From positions 384,811-448,810 of the forward strand of contig RXJG01000005.1 of the NCBI GenBank assembly GCA_003963365.1: a stretch of DNA of 64,000 nt, written 5' to 3'. Below, in pieces: positions 8,779-18,961 of this stretch. The notes beneath the pieces were generated by a model. The model was not told the DNA's origin. It searched no databases and saw only the letters and a program-made list of their open reading frames with translations. Each line of letters begins with the position of its first letter. Within the stretch, counting starts at the first letter, position 1. Position numbers and translations under genes: made by a program. This DNA comes from Sphingobacteriales bacterium (GTDB lineage: Bacteria > Bacteroidota > Bacteroidia > Chitinophagales > Chitinophagaceae).

Positions 8779-11265
8779 ATGAAGTACAAATTATTGGCTA
8801 TTGGCCTGTTGCTGTCTGTTGTATCATTTGCACAAAAAACATTTAAAGGAAAAGTTATTGATGCTGCCAATAATAATCCATTGAGCGGCGCCACTATCAG
8901 TTTTGCCGGAAAGGGTGGTACCACTACCGATAAAGACGGAAGTTTTTCAGTCGACTGCGATAAGGTAAAATCTTTTACCGTTTCTTTTATCGGTTACGAA
9001 TCTTATAAAGTAACTATTAAAAATTGTGATGAAGAAGCAACTATTAAACTGGAACATGCCGCCGGTTATCTTGAGGAAGTGGAAATAACCGCCACTTCTA
9101 CCAATAACAAAAACATTTTATACCAGCCTTCCTCTATCAGCAAGCTTTCTTCGGTTGAGTTAAAAAGAGGAAATGGTTTGTTTTTGGATGATGCCATTCA
9201 AACTAATATAACAGGTGTTATAATGAATCGCAGAACAGTAAGTGGCGGACAACAATTCAACATTCGTGGTTATGGTAACGGTTCAAGAGGAACAAGGGGA
9301 CCCAGCAGCAATTTTGATGGACAAGGGTATAAACTTTACCTCAACGGTATTCCTGTTACTGATGCGGAGGGTATTACCACCTTTGATGATATTGATTTTG
9401 CCTCTATTGGTAATGTAGAAGTAGCAAAAGGTCCTGCCGGAACGCTTTACGGTTTAGCTATTGCCGGTGCAGTAAACCTCAGCACCGTAAAAGCACCAAA
9501 AGGAAAAACAACTATTGGGCAGGAAGTAATGCTGGGCAGCTATGGTTTGCAACGTTACACTACTACTGCTGCTATCGGCAGAGATAAATCATCTGTACTT
9601 ATCAATTATGGCCATCAAAAAACAGATGGCTATTCCTGGCATAACAGCTCAAAGAAAGATTTTGTGAACTTTATTGCTGATTTTACTCCCAATGAAAAAC
9701 AAAGCATCATGACTTATGCCGGTTACAGCAACAGTTATGATGAACGTATTGGGGAGTTAACACTCACTCAATGGGCGAATAATGATTACAGCGGCAATGT
9801 GGAATATATCCGCAGAAATGCACACAGTGCTGTTCGTACATTCCGCTTAGGTGTTGGGCATACTTATAACTTCACCAATAACATCAGTAATAACACAACT
9901 GTTTTTGGTACAGGTTTTCAAAGCGATGTAAGCAGTGCCGGCGGCTGGACAGACAAAACAACTATTAACTACGGTCTTCGTTCTGTATTTACTACTAAGT
10001 TTAACCTGAAAGAAGGTATCAGCCTCAGTGGTCTTACTGGTGTTGAAACACAACGCCAGGATGCAGAGCAGGTTGGTTACAGTATGAAAGCAAGTCCATA
10101 TGATACGGCAGTAAATCCAACTGCATCTTATATTACAGTTAATAGTTATAAAAACGGTATTTATCCATATTGGGTAATCAACGCTGCTACTTCCAATGTG
10201 TTTTATAACAGCAGGACTACTTCGCTGTTTACACAATGGACATTATCATTACCCCATGATTTATCAATTACAGCAGGAGTAGGTACCAGCAATATGAATA
10301 TTGATTTGAACGACCGGTTCAACTCACCCACTACTACAAGACCTAACCGCTATCAAAAGAAATATGATAACATGATTTCACCTACTGTTGCTATTAATAA
10401 AGTTATCAGCAAAAACGTATCGGTATATGCTTCTTACAGCAAAGCATACAAAGCACCGGTAAGTTCTTATTTCTTTATTACTACTCCGGCGGTAACCAAT
10501 CCGGCAACACCGGCAACAGGAAGAGTAAATGAAACATTGAAACCCGAAGAAGGCAACCAGTTTGAAATTGGTACCAAAGGAAATTTATTGAAAGGTAAAT
10601 TGAATTATGAAGTCGCTTACTTTAACACCAAATATAAAAACAAAATGACAGCCATTTCAGTTGTTTCACCATCTAATCCAAACTCCACTTTATATTCTTA
10701 TGTGGTAAATGGTGGAGAACAAACACATAATGGTTTTGAAGCGTTGGTAAAATTCACTGCAGTGCAATCAACCAAAAGCTTTTTCACTTTAGTACGGCCA
10801 TTTGCTAACCTAACCATCAACAACTTTAAGTATGATAATGGATTTATTATTTATAAATCCGTTGTAGCACAGGGGAAAGAAGATTATAGTAACCTGAATG
10901 TAGCCGGTGTTCCAAAGAACGTAGCCAACATCGGTATTGATGTGGTTACAAAACCGGGGCTTTATGGTAATGTTACTTTTAATCACAGGGACAAAACCCC
11001 TATCGGGTTTATTCCAACAACCACTGCTGCCGAACAGCCAACTAATTACACCTGGGCTACTTCGTACAACTTGTTGAATGCAAAAATTGGTTACCGTCAA
11101 AACTTCGGTAAACATTTTGACCTTGATGTATATGCATCGGCACAAAATATTACCGGAACAAAATACTACCTCATGATCTTTGCCAACCAGTTACCAGATT
11201 CTTATATACCTGGTCCACGGGAAGCAAATTATTTTGGTGGCGTTAATTTGAAATACACTTTTTAA
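8779..11265 (+). CDS. TonB-dependent outer-membrane receptor, probably for haem or a siderophore
   Basis: An 828-residue protein with signal peptide (1-18, ending SFAQ), a carboxypeptidase-regulatory-like domain (about 20-95, KGKVIDAANNNPLSGATI), a plug domain (about 110-240, with FNIRGYGNG and VEVAKGPAGTLYG) and a beta-barrel ending in an aromatic residue (KYTF). It imports a ligand across the outer membrane using TonB energy. The haemin-type ABC genes start 52 bp after its stop, so the ligand is probably haem or a related iron or tetrapyrrole compound; this is from context. A hairpin between the genes may lower downstream expression. Confidence 0.9.
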   Translation: MKYKLLAIGLLLSVVSFAQKTFKGKVIDAANNNPLSGATISFAGKGGTTTDKDGSFSVDCDKVKSFTVSFIGYESYKVTIKNCDEEATIKLEHAAGYLEEVEITATSTNNKNILYQPSSISKLSSVELKRGNGLFLDDAIQTNITGVIMNRRTVSGGQQFNIRGYGNGSRGTRGPSSNFDGQGYKLYLNGIPVTDAEGITTFDDIDFASIGNVEVAKGPAGTLYGLAIAGAVNLSTVKAPKGKTTIGQEVMLGSYGLQRYTTTAAIGRDKSSVLINYGHQKTDGYSWHNSSKKDFVNFIADFTPNEKQSIMTYAGYSNSYDERIGELTLTQWANNDYSGNVEYIRRNAHSAVRTFRLGVGHTYNFTNNISNNTTVFGTGFQSDVSSAGGWTDKTTINYGLRSVFTTKFNLKEGISLSGLTGVETQRQDAEQVGYSMKASPYDTAVNPTASYITVNSYKNGIYPYWVINAATSNVFYNSRTTSLFTQWTLSLPHDLSITAGVGTSNMNIDLNDRFNSPTTTRPNRYQKKYDNMISPTVAINKVISKNVSVYASYSKAYKAPVSSYFFITTPAVTNPATPATGRVNETLKPEEGNQFEIGTKGNLLKGKLNYEVAYFNTKYKNKMTAISVVSPSNPNSTLYSYVVNGGEQTHNGFEALVKFTAVQSTKSFFTLVRPFANLTINNFKYDNGFIIYKSVVAQGKEDYSNLNVAGVPKNVANIGIDVVTKPGLYGNVTFNHRDKTPIGFIPTTTAAEQPTNYTWATSYNLLNAKIGYRQNFGKHFDLDVYASAQNITGTKYYLMIFANQLPDSYIPGPREANYFGGVNLKYTF

Positions 11266-11273
11266 CTATAATA

Positions 11274-11301
11274 AAAAGGGTAGCTTTAACGCTGCCCTTT
11301 T
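11274..11301 (+). terminator. Intercistronic hairpin between receptor and hmuT
   Basis: AAAAGGGTAGC (11274-11284) pairs with GCTGCCCTTTT (11291-11301) with one wobble pair and a 6-base loop, followed by TATTTTAAT. It resembles an intrinsic terminator or a partial one that lets the receptor be made in excess of the transporter. Confidence 0.6.
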
Positions 11302-11317
11302 ATTTTAATACCAGTTT

Positions 11318-12211
11318 ATGAAAAAGATTTTTTTACTGCTGATTGTAATAATTGCCGTTACCTCCTGCGCAAGGTTTAAGAATAAAGAAATTGACGGCAA
11401 AAAAGATTTACGCATTGTTTGCTTATCCAAGCATTTAACTGAAATGGTTTTTGCGTTGGGTAAAGGACATGATATTGTTGCCTGCGATTTAAGCAGCACT
11501 TACCCGGATAGTGCCAAATTATTAAAGACTGTTGGTTATCACCGGGCATTAAATCCTGAAGGTATTATTGCGATGAATCCTGATTTAGTGATTCACAGCA
11601 ACGACATAGGGCCGGAAAACGTTTTACCACAAATCACCAGTGCCGGCTTAAACATTAAAGCCTTTGGAGCTGCTAATACTATTGACAGTGCCAAACTGCT
11701 GTTAACTGAATTAGGTAAATTTTTTGGTGAAGAACACAAGGCAGACTCCATCAACAAAAAAATAGATGCTGATATTGCCAATGCAGCACAACTATTAAAT
11801 CAAAAAAATATTAAAGACACTCCAAGTGTAATGATTATACATTTTGGCCGTGCCAACAATATTTATTTTGTAATGAGCGGCAGAAACGGTGTGGGCGATA
11901 AGATGATAAAATTAGCCGGTGGTAAAACTGCCCATTATGATGCGAAAGGTGCAAGACAAATAAGTGCGGAAGCTGTTGCCGAAGCCAACCCGGATATTAT
12001 CATCGCTACCGATTTTGGTTTTGACCAGATGGGCAGCATGGATAAATTCATCAGCGGTGTGCCCGGTGTTGCCTTAACCAATGCCGGAAAGAATAAACGC
12101 ATTGTTCGTTTTGAAGAACATGATTTGGTTTACTTTGGTCCACGCAGCGGAGAAAATATTATTAAATTGATGAACTTAATTCATCCTACCGATCGTGTTC
12201 AGGCAAAATAA
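11318..12211 (+). CDS. hmuT: Haemin ABC transporter substrate-binding lipoprotein
   Basis: A 297-residue helical-backbone type III binding protein. The signal ends at a lipobox VTSC (Cys17). The text RIVCLSKHLTEMVFALG, then STYPDSAKLL, VGYHRALNPEGI and MNPDLVIHSNDIGPE, is the pattern of HmuT haemin-binding proteins rather than BtuF or FhuD. It captures ligand in the periplasm and hands it to the permease encoded next, whose start overlaps its end by 17 bases. Specificity for haem is from family resemblance; cobalamin or another chelate cannot be ruled out. Confidence 0.82.
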   Translation: MKKIFLLLIVIIAVTSCARFKNKEIDGKKDLRIVCLSKHLTEMVFALGKGHDIVACDLSSTYPDSAKLLKTVGYHRALNPEGIIAMNPDLVIHSNDIGPENVLPQITSAGLNIKAFGAANTIDSAKLLLTELGKFFGEEHKADSINKKIDADIANAAQLLNQKNIKDTPSVMIIHFGRANNIYFVMSGRNGVGDKMIKLAGGKTAHYDAKGARQISAEAVAEANPDIIIATDFGFDQMGSMDKFISGVPGVALTNAGKNKRIVRFEEHDLVYFGPRSGENIIKLMNLIHPTDRVQAK

Positions 12212-13238
12212 ATATTTTTTCCCTGCATTAATTGTTTTACTCATTGCAGTATTACTCTGTGCCATTGCCTTTGGTGCAGTACGTATATTGCCTGCTGAAA
12301 TGTTTTCATCCATGCAACATTTCTTCAGCGGACAAGGCCCCGCTGATATACATGAAGGTGTATTTCTTCAACTGCGTTTACCAAGAGTATTATTGTGTGC
12401 CATCACCGGCGCCATCTTAGCGGTGAGTGGTGTATTAATGCAGGGATTGTTTCGTAACCCGATTGTGGAGCCGGGATTGGTTGGTACCAGTGCCGGAGCT
12501 GCATTTGGTGCTTCGGTTGTTTTTGTATTGGGAGCTAATTTAAGTCCGGAGTTAAAATCATACACAGGTCCGTTGCTTGTTCCCATTTTTGCATTTGGCG
12601 GAGGGTTACTGGCCACTTATGTTGTTTATTCGCTGGCAAAAAACTTAAGCCGTGTTTCCATCATCACCTTATTATTAATTGGCATTGCCATTAATGCTGT
12701 TGGTTTAAGCGGAACAGGTTTTATGAGTTATATAGCCAGAGACCCGCAGGCAAGAAGTATTACCTTCTGGAACCTGGGCACATTTTCAGGAGCTTCCTGG
12801 TTACAGGTGCTGATTGTGGGCACAACAGCCGTTATCGTTTTTATTTTATCCTTTCGTTATGCCAAACAATTAAATGCATTGTTGCTGGGCGAAGAAGAAG
12901 CAAATTATATTGGAGTAGATACTCCTAAACTGAAGAAACGCATTATGATATTAAATACAGTGATGGTTTCTGTAGCTACGGCATTTGTAGGTGTCATTAC
13001 TTTCGTGGGTTTAATTGTACCGCATGTATTGCGCTTATTCATTGGCAGCGACAATAAAAAATTATTACCGGCTTCTATGATTGCAGGCGCCATCTTATTA
13101 ACCTTAGCCGATATGGGAGCAAGATTATTATTAGCGCCTGCTGAAATTCCGATTGGCATTATAACATCACTGGTTGGCGCACCCATATTTATTGTTTTAC
13201 TAAAAAGAGCAAACATTTTACAGCATAAAGAAGGGTAG
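12195..13238 (+). CDS. hmuU: FecCD-family ABC permease (haemin type)
   Basis: A 347-residue inner-membrane permease with about nine or ten hydrophobic segments. The family motifs LRLPRVLLCAITGAILAVSG, MQGLFRNPIVEPGLVG and the ATPase-contacting GLIVPHVLRLFIG are all present. The start is the GTG at 12195, inside the end of hmuT; the N-terminal positive-then-hydrophobic pattern (FRQNKYFFPALIV) supports it. It ends with TAG directly followed by the hmuV ATG, so translation is probably coupled. Confidence 0.88.
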   Translation: MFRQNKYFFPALIVLLIAVLLCAIAFGAVRILPAEMFSSMQHFFSGQGPADIHEGVFLQLRLPRVLLCAITGAILAVSGVLMQGLFRNPIVEPGLVGTSAGAAFGASVVFVLGANLSPELKSYTGPLLVPIFAFGGGLLATYVVYSLAKNLSRVSIITLLLIGIAINAVGLSGTGFMSYIARDPQARSITFWNLGTFSGASWLQVLIVGTTAVIVFILSFRYAKQLNALLLGEEEANYIGVDTPKLKKRIMILNTVMVSVATAFVGVITFVGLIVPHVLRLFIGSDNKKLLPASMIAGAILLTLADMGARLLLAPAEIPIGIITSLVGAPIFIVLLKRANILQHKEG

Positions 13239-14012
13239 ATGCTTAAAACAGAAAACATACAGTACGCTGTTGACAATAAAAAAATATTGCAGGGCATCAG
13301 TACTTCTTTTAAAGAAGGTTTATTTCATGTAATTGTTGGACCCAATGGTTGCGGCAAATCCACTTTCCTAAAAGTATTCAGCGGGGAATTAAAACCACAG
13401 GAAGGAACAGTAAAGTATGATGAAGAAAATGTATTGGCTATTCCCAAAAATAATTTAGCAAAGAAAAGAGCCGTGATGAGCCAGCAGCCGGAACTACAAT
13501 TCCCGTTGATAGTTTCAGAAGTGGTGATGATGGGAAGATATCCGCATTTTGATTTTCGTCCGGATAAAATTGATGAAGATATTTGTGCCGAAACAATGAA
13601 GATTGCTGATGTGAATCATTTGGCGGACAGAGATTATCTCACTTTATCCGGCGGAGAAAAACAAAGAGTTCATTTTGCAAGAGTTCTGGCGCAAATATGG
13701 AATGATGATAGTATTAATAAGTTTTTATTTTTGGATGAAGCCGTTTCGCATTTGGATTTAAAACACCAGCATCAGCTCTTACAAACATCCAAATCGCTCT
13801 ACAATAAAAATGTTACCGTCATTGCCGTTTTACACGATTTGAATTTGGCTTATGCTTATGGCGACCGTATTTTGTTTATGAAAGAAGGACGAATTCTTCA
13901 CGATACCAGCGATATGCAGCAAATTGATACAAATATTATCAAAGAAGTGTTTGAAGTAAACGTAACTGTTTTTAATCTTACTGATACCAAGCGTCCGGTG
14001 ATAGTATTCTAA
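13239..14012 (+). CDS. hmuV: Haemin import ATP-binding protein
   Basis: A 257-residue ABC ATPase: Walker A GPNGCGKST near 36-44, Q-loop SQQPELQFP (the FP after the Q-loop is common in HmuV), signature LSGGEKQR, Walker B FLFLDEAVSHLD and H-loop LHDLNLA. The aspartate-glutamate of Walker B is intact, so it should hydrolyse ATP. It powers HmuU and begins at the base after the hmuU stop. No haem oxygenase or HmuS-like gene lies in the window. Confidence 0.88.
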   Translation: MLKTENIQYAVDNKKILQGISTSFKEGLFHVIVGPNGCGKSTFLKVFSGELKPQEGTVKYDEENVLAIPKNNLAKKRAVMSQQPELQFPLIVSEVVMMGRYPHFDFRPDKIDEDICAETMKIADVNHLADRDYLTLSGGEKQRVHFARVLAQIWNDDSINKFLFLDEAVSHLDLKHQHQLLQTSKSLYNKNVTVIAVLHDLNLAYAYGDRILFMKEGRILHDTSDMQQIDTNIIKEVFEVNVTVFNLTDTKRPVIVF

Positions 14013-14143
14013 AATACCCTTAGCGGTAAATTAATTATCTATGCAGGTTTCAGGCAGCTAAATTTTTCACTGCATTGGCTAAAAATTGGTTACAAATCTG
14101 TGGCAATAGATACTTAACTTTATCATCACCGCCATTGCTGTAA

Positions 14144-16462
14144 ATGAAAAAAAACTCCATCACGATTGCTATACTGTTACTGACCACAGTTACAGTTATC
14201 ATTTCCTGTCTTAACAAAGGCAACGAACAAAGTAATTTACCCAAAACAGTCAGCTACAATTTTCACATCCGTCCCATCTTTTCTGATAAATGTTTTAAAT
14301 GTCATGGCCCCGATGCCAATAAAAGAGAAGCGCATTTAAGATTGGATATTGCCGACAGTGCTTTTGCTCCGCTTACTGAAACCAAGGGAGCATTTGCCAT
14401 TGTTCCCGGCAAACCGGAGGAATCAGAATTATACAAAAGAATTTCCTCTACTGACAGCAGTTATCAAATGCCGGTTCCTGAATCTCATCTTGGTTTATTA
14501 TCCGCTCATGAAATTGCCTTAGTAAAAAAATGGATTGAGCAGGGTGCCAAATATGAACCGCACTGGGCTTTTGTTGCTCCTAAAAAATTGGCACTTCCGG
14601 AAGTAAGTGATAAAAGCTGGGCAAAAAATGAAATTGATTATTTCATTTTAAATAAGCTGGATGAAAAAAATCTTTCTCCCAATGAAGAAGCAGATAAAGA
14701 ACATTTATTAAAACGTGTTTGTTTTGATCTTACTGGTTTGCCACCAACCATTGAAATGATGGACCGCTTTTTAAATGATAAAAGCGATAAGGCTTATGAA
14801 AAGATAGTAGATGAACTCATCAACACTCCGCAATATGGGGAGAAGATGGCGGTACATTGGTTAGATGTTGCCCGTTATGCAGACAGCTATGGTTACCAGG
14901 ATGATAATGTTCGTACACAGTGGCCATGGAGAGACTGGGTTATTCATGCCTTTAATAAAAATATTCCTTACAATGAATTTATTGAATGGCAAATAGCTGG
15001 CGATATGTTGCCGGATGCCAGTAAAGAACAAATATTGGCAACCGGGTTTTTCCGTAATCATAAATATACAGAAGAAGGTGGTGTTATTCCGGAAGAGTAT
15101 CGCATTGAATATTTAGTGGACAAAACGAAAACCTATGCAAAAGGTATATTGGGTATTACGTTGGAATGTGCCCAATGTCATGATCATAAGTATGACCCTT
15201 TCAAACAAAAAGATTATTACTCCACTTTAGCTTTCTTCAATAATACAAAAGAACTAGGCTTTGAAGGCGATGTGACAAAATCTAAACCGGCAAAAAATCC
15301 TATTCTGAAGATTACAAAAGATGATATTCAGCATATGATGTCATACATCAATCAAAAAGATACCAATACACTAATGGTTTCCGTGATGGGCGAAAGAGAT
15401 ACGCTGCGTAAAACATATGTATTAACCCGTGGTGTGTATGATAAACCTTCCTATGAAGTAGAGCCCAACCCCATACCGGCGGTAATGAAATTTGAAGAAA
15501 AGAAATTTCCCCGTAATCGTTTAGGATTAGCGATGTGGACAGTTGACAGAAATAATCCATTAACTGCAAGAGTATTCGTCAACCAACTATGGCAGGAAAT
15601 ATTTGGAAGAGGTATTGTAAAAACTTCCGGCGATTTTGGTATGCAGGGTGAATTACCTTCTCATCCTGAACTGCTCGATTGGCTGGCGGTTGACTTTATG
15701 GATAATGGCTGGAATATTAAGCGACTGGTAAAACAAATTGTATTATCAGCTACTTATCGCCAATCAGCAAAAATTACCGGAGAAAAAAGAAAATCTGATC
15801 CGGAAAATATCTATTTATCACATGCACCCCGAACAAGACTGAGTGCAGAGTTTATTCGGGATGAAGTATTAGCCAGCAGTGGCCTGTTAAATAAAACGAT
15901 TGGTGGCCCCAGTGTAAAACCATACCAGCCCAAAGGGTTGTGGGAGGCGGCAACCTCTGGCCGTGGTGCTTTAAATACTTACAGGCAGGATAAAGGTGAA
16001 AATTTATATCGAAGAGGTATATACACATTTATCAAACTTACTGTTCCGCCTCCATCTATGATAATGTTTGATGCCAGCAACCGTGACCAATGTGAAGTAC
16101 GACGGTTAAAAACCAATACTCCTTTGCAGGCTTTAATAATGATGAACGACCCAACAGTACTGGAAGCATCAAGAGTATTAGCACAAAAATTAACCACTGA
16201 AAAATCTTCTGCTGAAGAAAAAATTAATAAAGCATTTCGTTTGATTGTTTGCCGTAAAGCCAGTTCAAAAGAAACGGATATGCTGAAGAAATATTATGAT
16301 GACCAGTTGCGGCAGTTTCAGCAAAACAAACTGGATGCCTCCTTAACATTAAAGATTGGCGAATATCCTTCAGATGAAAAAGCAGATAAAAAAATCATGG
16401 CTGCCTTAATGAAGGTCATCAGTGTAATTTATAACCAGGAAGAAACCATCACTAAAACATAG
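14144..16462 (+). CDS. DUF1549/DUF1553 cytochrome-like lipoprotein (planctomycete type)
   Basis: A 772-residue exported protein: lipobox SC at Cys22, a planctomycete cytochrome C domain with CxxCH at 50-54 (CFKCHGPD), the DUF1549 (PSCyt2) region with a second CxxCH at 342-346 (CAQCHDHKYDP), and the DUF1553 (PSD1) domain from about 450 (NPLTARVFVNQLWQ, MQGELPSHPELLDWLA). It probably binds one or two c-type haems in the periplasm. Families of this kind are abundant in Planctomycetes and present in Bacteroidota, usually next to a DUF1501 gene as here (3 bases between them). The reaction is not known. Confidence 0.9.
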   Translation: MKKNSITIAILLLTTVTVIISCLNKGNEQSNLPKTVSYNFHIRPIFSDKCFKCHGPDANKREAHLRLDIADSAFAPLTETKGAFAIVPGKPEESELYKRISSTDSSYQMPVPESHLGLLSAHEIALVKKWIEQGAKYEPHWAFVAPKKLALPEVSDKSWAKNEIDYFILNKLDEKNLSPNEEADKEHLLKRVCFDLTGLPPTIEMMDRFLNDKSDKAYEKIVDELINTPQYGEKMAVHWLDVARYADSYGYQDDNVRTQWPWRDWVIHAFNKNIPYNEFIEWQIAGDMLPDASKEQILATGFFRNHKYTEEGGVIPEEYRIEYLVDKTKTYAKGILGITLECAQCHDHKYDPFKQKDYYSTLAFFNNTKELGFEGDVTKSKPAKNPILKITKDDIQHMMSYINQKDTNTLMVSVMGERDTLRKTYVLTRGVYDKPSYEVEPNPIPAVMKFEEKKFPRNRLGLAMWTVDRNNPLTARVFVNQLWQEIFGRGIVKTSGDFGMQGELPSHPELLDWLAVDFMDNGWNIKRLVKQIVLSATYRQSAKITGEKRKSDPENIYLSHAPRTRLSAEFIRDEVLASSGLLNKTIGGPSVKPYQPKGLWEAATSGRGALNTYRQDKGENLYRRGIYTFIKLTVPPPSMIMFDASNRDQCEVRRLKTNTPLQALIMMNDPTVLEASRVLAQKLTTEKSSAEEKINKAFRLIVCRKASSKETDMLKKYYDDQLRQFQQNKLDASLTLKIGEYPSDEKADKKIMAALMKVISVIYNQEETITKT

Positions 16463-16465
16463 CGT

Positions 16466-17914
16466 ATGGAAAAGGAATTCCTGGAGCACCAGTTAAATAT
16501 TAACCGCCGGAAGTTTTTATCAAGGCTCAGTCTTGGTGTAGGCAGTGTGGCATTGGGTTCGTTGCTTATTCCTGATTTATTCAGCAGTTTCAGGGATGAA
16601 GAAGCAATGATGACAGGCTTACCGCATTTTGCACCCAAAGCAAAACGCATCATCTATTTATTTCAAAACGGTGCACCATCGCAATTAGATTTATTTGATT
16701 ACAAACCTAAGCTGCAGGAAATGTTTGGGCAAGACCTTCCTGCATCCATACGCATGGGTCAACGCTTAACAGGTATGACCGCCGATCAGAAAAAATTTCC
16801 ATTGGCTGGTTCTGTATTTAATTTCAAACAATATGGTCGTGCCGGTGCCTGGTTTAGTGAGTTGTTGCCGCATACGTCTTCTATTGCAGATGATCTTTGT
16901 ATCATTCATACTTTATATACGGAAGCCATCAACCACGACCCGGCTTTGACGTTCTTTCAAACAGGAGCACAGGTTGGTAATCGTCCCAGTATGGGTGCAT
17001 GGCTGAGTTATGGCCTGGGAAGCGAGAATAAAAATTTACCGGCCTTTTGTGTGTTACTTTCAAAAGGAAAAGGAAACGGACAAGGTGTTTATTCAAAGTT
17101 GTGGACGAATGGATTTTTAGATTCAGTTCACCAGGGTGTACAGTTCAGCAGCAGTGAAAATCCGGTATTGTATCTCAATAACCCTGAAAGTATTTCTAAA
17201 GATGACAGAAGGAAAATGCTTGATAATATCAATGCATTAAATGATGAAGCGTATAAAGAATTTGGTGACCCGGAGATAAAAACAAAAATTCAGCAATACG
17301 AAATGGCTTTCCGTATGCAAACGGCCGTACCGGAAATAACTGATATGAGTAAAGAACCAGAAAGTATTGTGAAATTATACGGACCAGAATGTTTGATACC
17401 GGGAACATATGCGGCGAATTGTTTACTGGCCCGTAAACTTTCAGAAAATGGTGTTCGGTTTGTACAACTATATCACCAGGGATGGGATGGACATAATAAT
17501 TTGCCGGGAGAAATTCGTGGACAATGTAAAGATGTTGACCAGGCCAGTGCTGCGTTAATAACAGACTTAAAGCAAAGAGGTTTATTAGATGAAACATTGG
17601 TGATATGGGGCGGTGAATTTGGCAGAACCAATTATTGCCAGGGAACATTAACTAAAGATAATTATGGAAGAGACCATCACCCACGTTGCTTTACTGTGTG
17701 GATGGCCGGTGGTGGTGTAAAGCCCGGTGTGTATGGTGAAACAGATGAGTTTGGTTATAACATAACAAAAGACCCGGTGCATGTGCACGATTTTCATGCT
17801 ACCATTTTAAATTTAATGGGACTGGACCATGAAAAACTTACATTTAAACATTTAGGAAGAAGATATCGTTTAACTGATGTATCCGGTGAAGTGGTAAAAG
17901 GTTTAATTGCTTAA
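16466..17914 (+). CDS. DUF1501 family exported protein (Tat-type signal)
   Basis: A 482-residue protein with a twin-arginine leader, NRRKFLSRLSLG at 13-24, so it is likely exported folded. The body has the alkaline-phosphatase/sulfatase-like fold signatures of DUF1501: LFQNGAPSQLDLFDYKP near 66, NHDPALTFFQTG near 153, GWDGHNN near 340, and WGGEFGRTNY and GRDHHPRC near 380-400. The paired His/Asp residues suggest metal binding. Known DUF1501 proteins have no assigned substrate. It always seems to travel with DUF1549/DUF1553 proteins, and here it is the second gene of that operon. Confidence 0.9.
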   Translation: MEKEFLEHQLNINRRKFLSRLSLGVGSVALGSLLIPDLFSSFRDEEAMMTGLPHFAPKAKRIIYLFQNGAPSQLDLFDYKPKLQEMFGQDLPASIRMGQRLTGMTADQKKFPLAGSVFNFKQYGRAGAWFSELLPHTSSIADDLCIIHTLYTEAINHDPALTFFQTGAQVGNRPSMGAWLSYGLGSENKNLPAFCVLLSKGKGNGQGVYSKLWTNGFLDSVHQGVQFSSSENPVLYLNNPESISKDDRRKMLDNINALNDEAYKEFGDPEIKTKIQQYEMAFRMQTAVPEITDMSKEPESIVKLYGPECLIPGTYAANCLLARKLSENGVRFVQLYHQGWDGHNNLPGEIRGQCKDVDQASAALITDLKQRGLLDETLVIWGGEFGRTNYCQGTLTKDNYGRDHHPRCFTVWMAGGGVKPGVYGETDEFGYNITKDPVHVHDFHATILNLMGLDHEKLTFKHLGRRYRLTDVSGEVVKGLIA

Positions 17915-17923
17915 TTAATTTTT

Positions 17924-18961
17924 ATGAAAAGAAGAACATTCATTGAACAATCAGCGATTGCTGCTGCAGGGTTGGCTTGCATTCCTTCTTTACTTTCAGC
18001 GCAACAAAAAGAAGAAATCATTTTTGGTCATAACAACAAACGCTATCGTTTAGATACGAACTGGGGAAAGCTTGACTTTGAACGCTATCCCGTAAAAGAT
18101 TGTCATGAAATGGTGCAGGACAGCAAAGGCCGCATCATCCTGCTAACCAATGAAACAAAAAACAACGTCATCATTTACGATAAAAAAGGAAAGCTGCTTA
18201 CCACCTGGGGCAATGAATATCCGGGTGCACACGGACTAACCTTATTCAATGAAAATGGAGAAGAAGTTTTATTCATCTGCGATAATAACCGTCACCAGGT
18301 AATCAAAACAACGTTGGATGGAAGGGTGCTGATGACATTAGATTATCCCAAAGAAACAGGCGAATACACAAAGGCTGAGGAATATATTCCTACCGAAACA
18401 GCTATTGCATCCAATGGCGATATTTATGTGGCGGATGGTTATGGAAAAGATTTTGTGATGCAGTACAATCATAAAGGAGAATATATCCGTCACTGGGGTG
18501 GGAGGGGAAAAGAAGAAAAACATTTGCAGAATGCTCATGGTGTTTGTATAGATTCCAGAAATAAAAACAATCCTGTTATCATTGTTACGTCGAGAGAACA
18601 GAATGCATTTAAACGCTATACAATGGATGGACAATTTATTGATACCATTCATTTGCCGGGGGCATGGGTATGCAGACCAGTAATTCATGGAGAGTATTTA
18701 TATGCTGCTGTTTTACAAAGTCAGTCACATTTATGGCAGCAATCAGGTTTTATTACCATCTTAGATAAAAACAATAAAGTAGTTTCCAATTTGGCCGGTA
18801 ATGAACCATTATATGTGGATGGCAAGCTGAATGAGCTTTATCAGACCATCAAAGCATTTCAGTATCCGCATGATGTATGTATCGATGATGAAGAGAATTT
18901 ATATTTGGCTCAATGGAATTCAGGTCATGTATATCCTTATAAATTAACGCCTGTTGTTTAA
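17924..18961 (+). CDS. Exported NHL/six-bladed beta-propeller protein
   Basis: A 345-residue protein with a Tat-like leader (KRRTFIEQSAIAAAG) ending in SAQ. The remainder shows repeating propeller blades, for example DSKGRIILLTNE, SNGDIYVADGYG, GEYIRHWGGRG and DEENLYLAQWNSGHVY, like NHL-repeat proteins. It may be a binding scaffold or a lyase/lactonase-like enzyme; the sequence does not decide. It lies 9 bases after the DUF1501 stop and its own stop overlaps the next start (TAATG). Confidence 0.8.
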   Translation: MKRRTFIEQSAIAAAGLACIPSLLSAQQKEEIIFGHNNKRYRLDTNWGKLDFERYPVKDCHEMVQDSKGRIILLTNETKNNVIIYDKKGKLLTTWGNEYPGAHGLTLFNENGEEVLFICDNNRHQVIKTTLDGRVLMTLDYPKETGEYTKAEEYIPTETAIASNGDIYVADGYGKDFVMQYNHKGEYIRHWGGRGKEEKHLQNAHGVCIDSRNKNNPVIIVTSREQNAFKRYTMDGQFIDTIHLPGAWVCRPVIHGEYLYAAVLQSQSHLWQQSGFITILDKNNKVVSNLAGNEPLYVDGKLNELYQTIKAFQYPHDVCIDDEENLYLAQWNSGHVYPYKLTPVV

